Positions 21,949 through 34,564 are shown, counted from the stretch's first letter. The stretch is 64,000 nt of DNA from Rhizophagus clarus (GCA_015698045.1 BLAL01000303.1:1-64000); one strand, 5' to 3'. Translations and numbers: made by a program. Notes: generated from the letters alone by a model not told the origin.

Positions 21949-22504
21949 TAGTAACCCCTATCGTGTGATCATGTAAAATTTTTAAATGGCTAATTTTTTT
22001 TAACTTAAAAAAATTTCAGTTAAAATTCTGTAATATAACTTAATTATTTATATTTAAAATTTATTTAACAGTTAAAAATTCTGTAATATAACTTAATTAT
22101 TTATATTCAAAAATTTGTTTAACAGATTAAATTGTCCTTTAAAAGTTAACAACTATTTATTTTTAATATAATAGATAACCAGTAATGTTTATGTAAGAAA
22201 AGTCTAACAATAATGATAGGAAAAAAGTAATAATGAAAATAATAGTGGAAATAATAATGAGAAATAAAAAAAACAATGGAAAATAGTAAAAGATAAGAAA
22301 ATATAAGAGAAAAAAAGCAGAAATGAAATAAACAAATAAACAAAAGAGAATTAAAATGAAAAAAAAAACAGGGAAAAAGAAAATGAAAAAAGGAGTATAA
22401 ACAAAAGGAAAGAACAAAATCAGAAAGAGAAGAAAAATAAAAATAAAAGAAAAAAAACAAAATAAAGATAAAAGAGAATGAAAATAAAATAGAAAAATGA
22501 AAAT

Positions 22505-23380
22505 AAAATAAAGAGAAACAAAAATAAAGTAAAGAGAAACAAAAATAAGTGAAGAGAAACAAAAATAAGTGAAGAGAAACAAAAATAAGTGAAGAGAAAC
22601 AAAAATAAGTGAAGAGAAACAAAAATAAGTGAAGGGAAACAAAAATAAGTGAAGGGAAACAAAAATAAGTGAAGGGAAACAAAAATAAGTGAAGGGAAAC
22701 AAAATAAGTGAAGGGAAACAAAAATAAGTGAAGGGAAACAAAAATAAGTGAAGGGAAACAAAAATAAGTGAAGGGAAACAAAAATAAGTGAAGGGAAACA
22801 AAATAAGTGAAGGGAAACAAAATAAGTGAAGGGAAACAAAAATAAGTGAAGGGAAACAAAAATAAGTGAAGGGAAACAAAAATAAGTGAAGGGAAACAAA
22901 AATAAGTGAAGGGAAACAAAAATAAGTGAAGGGAAACAAAAATAAGTGAAGGGAAACAAAAATAAGTGAAGGGAAACAAAAATAAGTGAAGGGAAACAAA
23001 AATAAGTGAAGGGAAACAAAAATAAGTGAAGGGAAACAAAAATAAGTGAAGGGAAACAAAAATAAGTGAAGGGAAACAAAAATAAGTGAAGGGAAACAAA
23101 AATAAGTGAAGGGAAACAAAAATAAGTGAAGGGAAACAAAAATAAGTGAAGGGAAACAAAAATAAGTGAAGGGAAACAAAAATAAGTGAAGGGAAACAAA
23201 AATAAGTGAAGGGAAACAAAAATAAGTGAAGGGAAACAAAAATAAGTGAAGGGAAACAAAAATAAGTGAAGGGAAACAAAAATAAGTGAAGGGAAACAAA
23301 AATAAGTGAAGGGAAACAAAAATAAGTGAAGGGAAACAAAAATAAGTGAAGGGAAACAAAAATAAGTGAAGAGAAACAAA
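22505..23380. repeat. 20-base satellite inside P2, roughly 43 copies
   Basis: Tandem AAAAATAAGTGAAGGGAAAC; outer copies have GAAGAGAAAC instead, and a few units are one base short. Perfect head-to-tail repetition without spacers. On the minus strand it is a long C/T tract. Confidence 0.95.
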
Positions 23381-24199
23381 AATAAAGATAAAAAGAAATA
23401 AAAAATAAAGATATTTCAAAGAAAACAAAGATGAAAAAAAGAAATAAAAATGAAAGAAATAAAACAAAAATGAAGAAAATAAAACAAAGATAAAGGGAAT
23501 AAATAAAAAAATAAAGAAAACTAAAGGCAAATAAATAACAAGAAAGGGAAAGTAAATGAAAACAAAAGATAACAAAAAAAAGAAAAATAAAAAACCAAAA
23601 TCTAAAACCCATAAAGAAGAATAAATATAATTAGTAAAAATAAAATATAAAAAACAAACAAAAAAGAAAAAAAAAGAAAAAAAGAAGCATATCCTATTTG
23701 TAAAATTGAAAGGCTAAAGATCTAAAAAAAAAGAATTGAAATGAGAAGAAAACTAAAAACAAAAGAAGAAAAGTATAAAAAACAAAATATAAAACTAATA
23801 CAAAAATAAGATGAAAATATAAAGAAATAACATACTTTTAATACAAAATCAGAAAACTTAAAATCAAAAAAAAAGAAATAAATTAGAAATGAACAAAAAA
23901 AAATATTAACAAATAAAGAAAAAAGAATAAAAAAAAACATACCTGTAAAATTAAAAGATTTTAAAAATCCTAAGAAGATAAAAGAAATAAAAAAGAAATT
24001 AGAAATGGGAATAAGAAGGAAAAATATAAAAAAATGGAATAAAACAGTAAAAAATATACCTAGTTTTTATTTTATTTAAAGAAAAATATCATGCTTAAAA
24101 AAAAAATGCAAATAATTAGTTAATTATATTGATTAGCCAATAAAATTTGTTTGTTCACATAATTATAGTAAAGGTTACCATAGTGATCAGGGTCACCAA

Positions 24200-24640
24200 T
24201 TCCATTTTCCTAAAAAAAAAATTATTAAAAAAAAAATGAAATTTTTTTTTCATTTTTTTTTTTTTTTTTTTTTTTTTCCTTTTTTTTTAACAAATGCTTT
24301 TTTTCTTTTTGTAAATATTTCAGTTTGAAAATGATTATTAGATATATTACTAAATTTAGGTTAAATACAGATTTCAAAAAAGCTACATGCTACAATTACT
24401 ACATATGTCATATGGCATAAATTTTGATCTGATAGTTTATTTTTATTAATCATAATATTAACCATATCAGTTTTTTTAGCTTATTTTTTTTTTTATATTT
24501 TAATGTTTTAATTTTAATAAACTTTTACTTATATTATTTTGTTGCTTATAATTTTTTTTATTCATATATTTTTGTAAAATATTTATGTCTAATAGTCCAA
24601 GTGTAATTATATAAAATATAAATTATAATAGAAGAAAGCA
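24200..24640. other. AT-rich stretch right of P2
   Basis: Long A and T runs at 24205-24310 form an A/T hairpin. No gene seen. Confidence 0.4.
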
Positions 24641-25560
24641 CCTATTCTAAAAGTTCATTTATTAAGCTTTTTAATAATAAAAGAATCTTTTTTTATGAGA
24701 TTATAAAAAAGAGAACATATCCTCTCACAGAACAACTTTATTATACCAGATATCTAAAACATCCAATTTCTCATAATTATATTGTCAGAACTCAATACAG
24801 AAAAGCAAAGCATACAGTTGAATGTTCAATTGAATATGTAGAAAAAAAGCCTTTATATAAGGTTTACTTTGGGATTAATTTTGCAAGAGAAGTATGATCC
24901 TGGAAGTCTACAACAGATGTTACTTGCAAGTATTATTAGGTACACTTTAACTTTTTAAAAATATTTTTGATGTTGAAAATAAGTACTAATGTATACTATT
25001 AGGAGTTTAATAAAATAGGTGAAATAGATGAAATTCAAAATAGAAACCAGTCAAATAAAAAAAATAACAGAAAAATGTCTGGTCCTTTACTTTTTGGTCT
25101 CAAGTTACTTAGTATTGAATAAGTGTAAAGAATAATGTTTTTAGATCATAAAATTTGACCATTTAATAATCTTGGTAATTCTCAAAAATATCGCAAGATA
25201 CTTGAGTTATCACAGTGTGTTTTAGATATTGTTGAAAAAGAAAAAGACAATACGTTTCATCCAGATAATCAGATAAAACTTAAACAAATAAAATTTGAGA
25301 CTTATAATGATTTGTATAATATTAACTTTGAAAAGTTAGATAGAGTAGAAAAAACAAAAAAAAATTGAAGCAATTGTGAAATCTTTAGATAAAGGGCATA
25401 TTTCAAGAGAAGTTTATCAATTTTTAGATCTTTCATGTGAAAAGATAGTATATAATATGTAACAAAAAATTAATATGGAAGTAAAAAAAAAGGTTCTGAT
25501 AACTCTTGTTGATTTGTCACAATCATCTGTATTTGAACAATCACTGAAGACCTGATATTA
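24640..25560 (+). pseudogene. decayed gene fragments of an unrecognised, possibly lineage-expanded family
   Basis: Several short frames read as ordinary protein in sequence: about 24640-24950 (KRTYPLTEQLYYTRYLKHPI, HNYIVRTQYRKAKHTVECSI), and about 25183-25460 (RKILELSQCVLDIVEKEKDN..IKLKQIKFETYNDLYNIN, then EAIVKSLDKGHISREVYQFL DLSCEKIV). Stops and frame changes separate them. The SLDKGHISREVY block resembles a family I associate with Rhizophagus proteins, but only from memory. No function can be assigned. Confidence 0.4.
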
Positions 25561-26340
25561 TTGATGGTGCAATTATTTGAATAAATTGAAATTATGTATA
25601 TTGTTTACAAATTATTTTTTTACTAAAATTCTTATTGTAATTGATTATTAAAATAAAAAATTTAAATATGATTTTATATTATATAAAATATAAATTATAA
25701 AGTGTATACTGTATAACATTTAATGATACAGCAATTTATTCCAAAATTACTTGTACATAATTTCATCCTATATTATATAGTCATTTACTGAAAAATTCCT
25801 ATTTATTTTAAATTATTCATTACACTGATAATTTCTTAATTCCGGCCGAATTCTATAATGCTGGCCAAAAAGTTATGTGCAAATGCCGAATTTTGGTGGT
25901 CATACTTGGGTGAATATTTAGCTACCATTTTTCCAAAAAAATGTTATATTGAATTACATGAATTGTTTTTTATTATATTAAAAAGCTACAATTATCTATT
26001 ACATTTAATCGTTCAGTTATTAATTTGAAAAAATGCTATTTAAAAGTATATAATATTAGCCGGATTTATTTTCATTTTTATCTTATTTAATAGGATAACT
26101 TTTAATTACTGATAGTTTATTTGTAAATTTTTTAAGCTTTATTAGAATTAGAGGTTAATACACGGATTATAAAATTATCAGACAACAACATAATTTGTAG
26201 TACTTGTATGAGAATTTGTAAACATAAAAATTCTATGATCTTATTAATTTATTTTATTACAAAATACAAATTATCAGCAAATGAATTATTTTTTTTAATG
26301 TATCATATATTATATCAGACTTTTAACTCCAATATTAACA
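25561..26340. other. AT-rich stretch between repeats and the gene island
   Basis: Nothing coding seen. It holds the 3' flank of PEX5. Confidence 0.4.
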
Positions 26341-26344
26341 TATC

Positions 26345-28553
26345 TTAAAATTCGAACTCCTCACGGAATTGATTTATATCTGATCCAGAACGAATTTTAT
26401 CAGCCAAATCTTTTCGCTCCTAAAATATTTTGTTAATAAATTATATAAATGCATATATAAATGAACATATATATAATTATTAAATTCATACCATCATTAA
26501 AAATGTCCTATTGAGTGTTTCACGAAGGCTATTGCTAGTGTTAACACCACTACCGCCATTTAAACCAGTTTGATGCATACTTAATGCGCCAAGTAAATGT
26601 TCCGCTGCTTCACGATAACATCCTATGTTTAAACAGCTCACTCCTAAATTATACCTTGCTCGTACAAACGTTGGCTTAAAATCTAAAGCCTTATGGTAGG
26701 CTTCAATTGCATCTTCAGGACGTCCTGAATTCGCTAATGTAGCCCCTAAACGATTCCATAAAAGATAATCCTATTCCATTTGGAAGTTAAAAATAAGATT
26801 TTTTAACTTAATAATTGATAAAATCCATAAAATTAGAAATTCCTTACGTCTTTTCTTGTATTTAAAGCTGCAACAAAGCAATCTACAGCCTTATCATATT
26901 CACCACTGCCGTAAAATAATACCCCCAATCCAACTTGTACATCAGGATCCATTTCTTGACCTTCTGGAGCGCTACGAGCTGCTTGCAAGAAAAGATCTGT
27001 TACGCGTGAATGTGTATTCGTCACTCCGTGCATTGGCGCATTAGATATTGCAATATCAGGATATTTAGCAATTAACCATCGCTCAAGCGTGAGATAAGCT
27101 TGATGATCGCAACCTTCATTTGTGTAACTTACTGCTAGACTCTAGATAGATAGAAAGTATTATATTGACTCGAGATGAAATCTAATTACGAAATTTAACT
27201 TACCATTAGGGCAGCGAGATTATTACCATTAACCTCCACAGCTTTTTGCAGTGCTCTAATAGCTGCTTCCTCTTTTTCGTTTTGAGCTTGTGTGTTACCC
27301 AACCACATCCATGCGTCTGATATATTTTCGTCTTTTTGAACTGCAGCTTCAAATGCCAAAGCAGCTTCGGATAATGAACCACCTTCTTCCATTAGTCTCA
27401 TTCCTTCCTGAAAAGGATTTGCGTGTTTTAAATAAGGATTATTAGGTTCAAATATATAATCACCAAATTCACTTTCCCAGACTTTTGGGTCTAATTGTTC
27501 ATCGTCATCCGATTGTTCTCGATAATTTGCCTTTGACCAAGCATCTTCGAATAATTGAAGATCATCGTCTAATTTAAAACTTTTATTTTCTGTTTCATGT
27601 TGCACGGCGGCGAATTGTTCTTCCCAAGAATGGTAATCTAATTCTACTATTTTCTCCTTGTCTTTCCCTTTATCATGTTTTAATGCATATTCGCTAGCCC
27701 AATCAAAATTCTTTTGAAACACCTCCTCAAATTCTGGTGGCATCTCGGTGATTTGACTAACTGGAAAATCTGGCCCATGCAAAAATTCATTATTCCATTT
27801 CGCTAACAAAGTTATGATAACAAATTAATTACTATTTAAATAATTCTAAATAGCATTCTTCAATAAAAATAATCATAACTGTACAATGAACATTCATTCT
27901 TGTAAATGCTTCTTCCATCTCTGCTTCTTCAGCAGATCCAATTTTCCATAACTGTGAATTATCCGATATATTTTTAAATTCTGCCGTCCATTCTAAGAAT
28001 TTTCCAAGAATTAGGTAGGTAAAAAGAAATGAATCGAGAAATATGATTATTTTTTTTGTAATATACCTTGATATGGCGCTACAAACTTTGGAATGCTTGG
28101 AAGAGGACCTTGTAAACGAACGTGTTCTTGCTGATTAAAAAAGTCTTCAGCAAACTATAAAGAACAAAATTCAAATAGTAAATTTTTAGTTTTAATGAAA
28201 ATAACAAACGGCTTTAACCAACCTTATTTTCTTGAGAACTAGCACCGGGTCTAGCTGTACGAAACTATATTTAACAGTATACAAGTAGAATTACGTGAAG
28301 AAAGAAAAAAATAAAAAAAAGAATTGCCTATAGCTTACTGAGCTAGGATCAATTCTTTCTGCACCCGATATTAATGTATCCTAATTTTTACCCAGAAATA
28401 CACATTAGATCCAAATTACAAAATCAATTTTATAGGAAAAAAATAAAACACCTTTTGCAACGAACGGTCGTCAGTAAATTGCTTCATTATTTGAGACATT
28501 GAACTAGAGCCTGTGGAACATTCAGCCCCGGTAACCATACTTTGAAACGCCAT
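26345..28553 (-). CDS. PEX5: PEX5, peroxisomal import receptor for PTS1 proteins (about 542 aa)
   Basis: PEX5 binds the C-terminal SKL-type signal of matrix proteins in the cytosol and carries them into peroxisomes. Nine exons keep frame: 28553-28452, 28380-28339, 28264-28223, 28154-28067, 27992-27885, 27802-27204, 27141-26848, 26770-26492 and 26419-26345. The N-terminus shows the conserved Cys12 (VTGAECS), the mono-ubiquitination site used for recycling, then a QxxDRSLQ-like block. Five WxxxF/Y motifs that bind PEX14/PEX13 are visible: WTAEF (93-97), WNNEF (130-134), WASEY (162-166), WEEQF (187-191) and WESEF (236-240). From about 245 on lie the TPRs that hold the PTS1, including LMSLAVSYTNEG and VRARYNLGVSCLNIG. 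Length is close to other fungal PEX5 proteins. Exon 1's donor GTGTTT is unusual. The start lies 180 bases from the divergent LUC7-like gene. Confidence 0.95.
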
Positions 28554-28733
28554 TCTTAATGATCTATCAAATTGTATAAAATGTTTTTTTAAGATGAATC
28601 AAGTTCTAATTCAAGCTGCGTTTGTTCAATTCCTTAATTACATAATACTGTTACTCAACATTACATATTTGAGTGACGTAAACTAACTGTTCAATAAATT
28701 AATCTTCTCGCATTCAAAGAAACGCTATCGCTA
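28554..28733. promoter_or_regulatory. 180-base divergent promoter between PEX5 and LUC7-like
   Basis: Only 180 bases separate the two start codons, so both genes probably share a bidirectional promoter. No specific factor site can be named. Confidence 0.5.
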
Positions 28734-30414
28734 ATGGATTATCAACGCCAATTACTTGAGGAGCTGATGGCTCCTTTTGAGAGATCTAATAAGCACAATT
28801 TCTGGGATGATTCTGTTTGCAAACACTTTTTAGTTAAATTTTGTCCCAATTCTCTATTCACTAATACTAAGTCTGACCTCGGTAGGTGTTAGAAAGTACT
28901 ATATCTGTATTTACAAATATTGGTATTTATCATTTCAACTTCTATACGCTTACTATACAGGACCTTGTACCAAAGTTCACGATGAAAAGTTAAGAAAACA
29001 GTATGTATCTATATTTAAAAAAAATCATTTTATTACTTTCATAGTTTTCTCAATGGTTTCCCTTTAGGTATCAGGAAGCACCAGATCGTACAAAATATGG
29101 TTATGAAATTAAATTTTACGATTATTTACAATCGTTATGTAATGACTTGGACAAAAAAATTAGGAAAGGAAATGACCGATTAAACGTTCGTCCAGATGAC
29201 ACAGTACGTAATAAATTTTATTTTTCAATTGTTTTTGCATTTTTTTAAATGATTATATTATATGGAATTAGCTCTTGAATCCAAATAAAGATGAAAAGGA
29301 AGAAAAAATGATAATTCTGGACGAAAAGATTAAAGAATTATTAGTGAAGGTAATTAATTATAACTATTGACGATACCGTGCAATATATTTTAATGATTAA
29401 TTATTATTATTAAGATTGAAGGGGCAGGCGAAGAAGGACGTGTACAAGAAGCTCAGATTTTAACCAAAGAAGTAGAAACACTTCAAAAAGATTTGGATTT
29501 TTTAAAGAACGTAAGTATAGTAAGTTGATATCAACATATTTTACAGGACAAGCGAGGAAAGAGAAATCTTACATGGGACTTGGCAACAGACCTGATACCC
29601 CGAGGTAACTCTAACGTATAGCATGTGGTTTATGAAATCTAAATGGATAATATATACGTTCTCATGGGAGCGTCCCCAAAAGCTAACTTTTCCATAGCAT
29701 TTTTTTTCACTATCATTGGAATAATTCGCAAACAATATTTTTACTTTCTTTTATCTGAAGCTATTTTCCCGATTTGATTACACAGTGAAAGTTATATCCA
29801 GGAGAGACATATAAATCGGTAGATTTTCACATTTCGTTTCTTCTCCCTGTTCACTAACCTTTTTCATTTTAAATCAATTCCATGAAAACCAATCCGGTCC
29901 CTCCTTTCTGATTTGAATAACACAGAGCGATGACTCAAATCCATTATTTAAACAAGAAAGAAGAATGCTAGTTTGTGAAGTATGCGGAGCATTTTTAGTT
30001 ACAAATGACACATCCAACCGTATGGATGCTCATTTACAAGGGAAGCAACATACAGGTTATAAGCAGATTCGTGAAACTCTTCATGAATGGAAGGTAAGGA
30101 TTTGCTGTGTAACTTACAAAAAATATTTTAATATTCGTTTTGCGTTTTGTTTCTTTGTCAATCTCATTGGTAAGCCCTGCATTCAGCAAATGCGGGCATA
30201 TTCGTCACGGGAATCACATCGAGGAGATCATCGACGAGATTCATATAGTAGACATGAACCATATCCTCGTAATCATCGTAGAGAAAAACATAAGGATAAG
30301 GATTACCGACGGGACGATTATCAGGACCGAGATTATGAAGATTATGGACGTAGAAGAAACAGCAAAGAATATCGCCGAGACAGGGTTGATAGAGGACGTC
30401 GATATGATGATTAA
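28734..30414 (+). CDS. LUC7: LUC7-like U1 snRNP splicing factor (about 297 aa)
   Basis: LUC7 proteins sit in the U1 snRNP and stabilise its pairing with the 5' splice site. Seven exons keep frame: 28734-28881, 28961-29000, 29068-29203, 29272-29349, 29415-29510, 29926-30093 and 30187-30414. The first zinc finger is CCCH (Cys29, Cys37, Cys52, His56, in SVCKHFLVKFCP and DLGPCTKVHD). The second is C2H2 (Cys183, Cys186, His202, His208, in VCEVCGAFLV and HLQGKQHTGY). A coiled-coil stretch lies between them (residues about 120-165). The last exon is an Arg/Asp/Tyr-rich tail ending GRRYDD, typical of metazoan-type LUC7L proteins and longer than the yeast tail. The intron before the second finger is long (415 bases) and carries a candidate extra exon at 29547-29604. 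Confidence 0.93.
29547..29604 (+). other. candidate frame-shifting (poison) exon in the LUC7-like gene
   Basis: A 58-base block bounded by CATATTTTACAG and GTAACT inside intron 5. It is open in the gene's frame (DKRGKRNLTWDLATDLIPR), but its length is 3n+1, so inclusion would shift the frame and truncate the second zinc finger. Poison exons are a known means of auto-regulation for splicing factors; here it is only a splice-signal prediction. Confidence 0.35.
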
Positions 30415-30691
30415 AATCTTACAGGTAGTTTCAACCAAATAATTATACGTTAACGGTTAACCAATTATCTATAGGACCGCGTTGGTCTAAAGTATAAAGG
30501 TAATTCCGCGCTGGATCGTGCTAACCAACATTGTAAGAAATATACTTATAGATTATAATCATTTTCTTTATTTCAAAGCAAAACAATAAATTTTGAATAT
30601 AATATTATTTATAATACAGAGAGTAATAGTAAAGTTTAAATATGATTCTTATAATTAAAGTTTTCATTTGTTGGATTCACAAGTGAAAGAA

Positions 30692-30971
30692 TTATGTTTG
30701 ATATCCATGTCTTCGCAATTCTCGACGTTTTTCCAACTGTAAGAAAAAAAAAAATAAATATTATATAGAAAAAAAAAACTCTATAAAATTAAAAACTTAC
30801 CCATTTTTTCTTACATTCACGATATAGGATAAATAAATCTTTACATTTTCCTTTATCATAGTTATTTTTATCCAAACAATTCATTGAATTTAAACTTTCT
30901 TTTTGACAAGGATCTAAAAACTTTGAAGATTTCTTTTCTCTAAAACTTTTGCTAATGTCATAATCATTCAT
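30692..30971 (-). CDS. COX23: COX23-like twin CX9C mitochondrial protein (71 aa)
   Basis: Exons 30971-30801 and 30736-30692, intron GT..AG, frame kept. The protein has KFLDPCQKESLNSMNCLDKN and later CKDLFILYRECKKKW: two C-x9-C pairs (CQKESLNSMNC and CKDLFILYREC) that form the helical hairpin of the CHCH fold, oxidised by Mia40 in the intermembrane space. The FxDPC start and the YRECKKxW before the basic end LEKRREL fit Cox23 (CHCHD7 group), involved in cytochrome c oxidase assembly. The start ATG chosen is the first in frame (MNDYDISKSFREKK); the upstream codons lack an ATG. Convergent with the LUC7-like gene. Confidence 0.88.
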
Positions 30972-31866
30972 TTTGAGTTTCAAAGCGGGTGTGCCGATGC
31001 CTTATGATCAAATCGCAAATTTTCACGGAAAAAAATTCCGATTTTATTCCGAATTATTATAATAAGAAACATTGATAATTCTAGCCGGCTTACATCTAGT
31101 GACACGACAATAATTGATTAGCAATTTACCAGTTAAGTCGATTAAAATCTGCCTGGTTATACGGCAAAAATTCCATTTTATATAAAATTAAAAATGGGCC
31201 TCTATCCGGACGATTATTTTCGATAAACTATTACTTTTGCGCCACACTTTTTTAAAAACCAGCAAAATAAGGGTCATTTTACTTGAGAAAGTTGGGAAAT
31301 GAAAAAGAATGTTACAAATGCAAAAACATTTTTTTTATTTATTATTAGTGGAATCATGCAATGATTAAAGAAACCCAATTTCAAATTATTGGAAATGATG
31401 CAAAAACCACATTAAGAATTGAATACAGAAATTATCCTGTAGAATATTTAATAGTATTTGTAAAGTATAAAAATAAGAAGGATGAGTGTTAAAAATATCA
31501 AAACGGGCATTTATTGCTGTTTTCAAAATATTGTGATCCTCTATTATGTCCTTAAAAAATAATTAAATTTGCGATTACCTGTAGAAAGGCTAATTATAAG
31601 TTTATGTATTAAAAAATACATGAAATCTACTGATTTTACATTTTCCTAAAAAAATATGATAAAAGGGTTATGCTATTTTATAAATTTATTAAACAGGCAA
31701 AATGATTATATCAAAGTTTTGGAGTTTTGGAATACAAAGTACTAAAAGATAAAATTTTTTTTTTTTTAATGTAAGGTTGTTTATCAATCAAAAATTTTTT
31801 GAAGTCGATCGTCGATCTTTCATATATATATGTTAATTGGTAGAAATTCAAGTGTTAACTTCCGGG
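30972..31866. other. intergenic region between COX23 and RPA49
   Basis: About 900 bases containing the two divergent promoters. No ORF or repeat that I can support. Confidence 0.5.
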
Positions 31867-33688
31867 ATGGAAACTGACGAAACCAATGAAAGAATTATAA
31901 GAACTTTAAATAAAGGTATTTTTACAAGTCTTGTTAGTTATACAAAATTCAGCATTTTAATTTCGATTTTTAGGAGAAAAACGTAAGCTTGAAGTCACTT
32001 TGGAAAACGACGAGTCTTCGGAACCGACTCCTTTTATAGGTAATTTCATGTTTGTTTTTTACACCTTAGTTGATTTGCTTACATTTTTTTTCATAGGAAA
32101 TTTTACAGGGCTTTCTCCGGCACCAAAAGAACTTTTATATCATGCATACGAAAGAGCAGCTAATAAACATATAAACGTTGTTGGAGAAAATGAAGCTGTT
32201 TCACTTGAGTCATCCGTCCAACCGAATAAATTGAACGAGTAAGCGAATTGTTTAGGTATAATAATTGAAATTAAACAAATCGATCTTTTTAATGAATTAA
32301 CAAATATTTGTATCCAAAGGTACCTTATCGCCATATATGATAAACATTCGAATACGGTGACTTTTCGAGATGCAAGTGAAATAGAATTAACCCCTGTTCT
32401 GAAGCGCTTAAGGGCCGAACAGCCTAAAGATCCAGAACCGATTCAAGACGTATGATTTGATTACGATTACTCTCCACATTTTTATATTTTGTTCTGATTT
32501 ACAATATTAATTATTATCATTATGCTAATTTTAAATAGTATTATACGGCAAAGACGGCTCTTAATAAAGAGTTTGGATCAAAAAAAGCTCGGTTAAAGAT
32601 TGTCACGCGAGAGAGAGGAGAAATTGACGCGTCGCAAGTACGAGATCTTGATAAGATTGCGGCTGAAGTTGATGAAAAGGCCAAGACAAAAGCCATCGGT
32701 AATGTCATTAATATGTTTATAACTTGATATTCATTGTTTCTCAATCATATCCGAATACTTTATATTTGTAGAGGAACAAGAAATTATGAAAGAAGAGAGC
32801 AACATTATTCCTATATATGATGCGACTACAACAGATCCATCTAAGGTTTATAAATTGGAGGATATTATCACTCCTGCAGAATATGACGCAATTGATATTC
32901 AAGCTTTACTCAAAGCAAAGACTGAAAAAGATAGATTAACACTTTTACCATATTCGTATGTATTAAATAGTTTACGTGGTTAATTTGTGATAAATAAACT
33001 AATCTTTTTTTTTTAATAGAAACTCAAATTACGTTAAATCGCGTCTCATTCCTTCATTAACGGTCAGGAAAGTAAATCATAGACGTATTAAAATGCTCAT
33101 ATATATAAGTTACATGATGGCTTTTCGGATACACGCTTTTAATAATGTTCGAACCCGTAAATTGATGGCCGAGGGATTGGGTAATCCTCCAAATATCATT
33201 TTAGACAAATTATATGAGCGTTTCGTTGATCGTACTTTTACAAAAATTGGGGGAAACGAAAAGTAAGTAAATTTTTATTATTAATTGGTTTTACTTCAAT
33301 TTAAATAATTTTTATTTGAAAATTCAGTTTCAAGTTTACTTTAAAGAACGATCAGAAATTAATTTGTTATATGTTGGTTCTATGTTTGAAGCTTGATGAT
33401 AATTATGTAAATCCTGAACCAATAAGTGAAGATTTGGGCATTCCAACAACAAAGTATATTTATTTATTAATGGATATTTTAATTTTATATAAATTTACAT
33501 ATTGACATAAATTTTTATTTAGACTCAAGGTTTTATTCAAAGGTATTGGTTGTTCAATTCGTACCTTGAGTAAGAAAGAAATGACTGAGCTAGGAATCGC
33601 CGAAGAATATGGTGCCAAGCGTGCTATATTGACTGCTCCCCTTAAACTTCCTGAACATAAAAGAGGACCTCGAAAAAAAAAAAACTAA
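31867..33688 (+). CDS. RPA49: RPA49, RNA polymerase I subunit A49 (about 421 aa)
   Basis: A49 pairs with A34.5 on RNA polymerase I and helps initiation and elongation of rRNA synthesis in the nucleolus. Nine exons keep frame: 31867-31915, 31974-32039, 32097-32238, 32320-32449, 32539-32698, 32772-32955, 33020-33262, 33328-33453 and 33523-33688. The total is close to yeast A49 (415 residues). The N-terminal dimerisation region includes PTPFIGNFTGLSPAPKELLY and YLIAIYDKHSNTVTFRDASE, followed by IELTPVLKRLR. Next come a linker and the two C-terminal winged helices (MMAFRIHAFNNVRTRKLMAE and YMLVLCLKLDDNYV..DLGIPTTK..FKGIGCSI). The protein ends in a basic tail KRGPRKKKN. The first ATG in the first exon was taken; no upstream in-frame ATG is near. 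Confidence 0.9.
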
Positions 33689-34564
33689 TTGGTTTACGAT
33701 TGATTGGCATAGTAATTTCTTTTCAATTTAGTGTAATTTATATATTCTTATTTTGAATTGTTTTATAACAGATAATTATGGAATTTTCAATTAAAGGAAA
33801 TTCCTTCATTAAACATCCGCTGTATATCTAAAATCTTATTATTAGGTTTTCATAGTTATGTGATTTCGGCTAGTACCGTTGGAAAGTCCGAGTTTCACAG
33901 CAATTTTGATCCAGACCTCGAATATAGTTGTTTAACTTAATTACACAAAACTAAAGATTGAACAATATCTATAGAAATTAATAAATCAGATACAGAACAA
34001 ATGTGAGAATAAATGAGAAATGTACTGTAGTAGACTGACCTTGATTATGTGATTGAGCCTGTTGTTGTTATTGTTGTTTATCGTCAATAGTGTTATCAAT
34101 AAGTTGTTTTTTGTTTTGTATGTCTGACTTCTCAGTATCAGCATAACAGGATCCCTTTTTGATCCTATGGTTACAAATTATTTATAAAGTGTATATATGA
34201 AACTCAACCCTTCCCCACGACTTTATTGGGCATTACATAATGTACAAGATGATCTCAAGTTTGTAGAAGTTGTATTAGGTTTTGTCAACTGATTTTTTAG
34301 TTTTTTTAAGAAAAAAAAATGAAATTAATTAATTAGTAAGTTCTTTAACCATACAAACAATAAATTATTTTATAACAAAATTAGATGAACAAAAATTGGA
34401 TCTGTTATTTATTATTAATTATTGTTAAATTAAAAATTGATACAAAAAATTTAATTACTAATTACAAATAGAATAGTTTTAATATTAACGTTATTTGCAT
34501 TTATTAATAAAATACATATTTAAATATAATAAAATGAAATGCAAATAATGTTTTCTTTTGATTA
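33689..34564. other. convergent intergenic region between RPA49 and the SREK1-like gene
   Basis: 3' flanks of both genes. No further gene or repeat seen. Confidence 0.5.

Larger units (their letters stand above)
21409..24199 (-). mobile_element. pyrimidine-rich element P2 with inverted ends, itself hit by a MITE
   Basis: The right end read inward is TTGGTGACCCTGATCACTAT GGTAACC..ATTATGTG..ATTGGCTAATC. The left end is TTGGTGACCCTGTCACTAT, interrupted by the MITE at 21427-21948 and resuming as AGTAACCCCTATCGTGTGAT CATG..GGCTAAT. Removing the MITE restores matching inverted repeats. The body (22.2-24.06 kb) is almost pure purine on the plus strand, that is C/T on the minus strand, with minus-strand splice-like modules such as one bounded by TTCTTAG and ending TTTTACAG/GTATG near 23941. 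The long Phe/Leu/Ser ORFs are artefacts of the repeat. Confidence 0.7.

Noticed and set aside
22146..23612. Long ORFs with hundreds of Phe/Leu/Ser/Pro residues
   Set aside because: They are direct readings of the 20-base satellite (unit length 20, so all three frames stay open). No start context, introns or ordinary composition.
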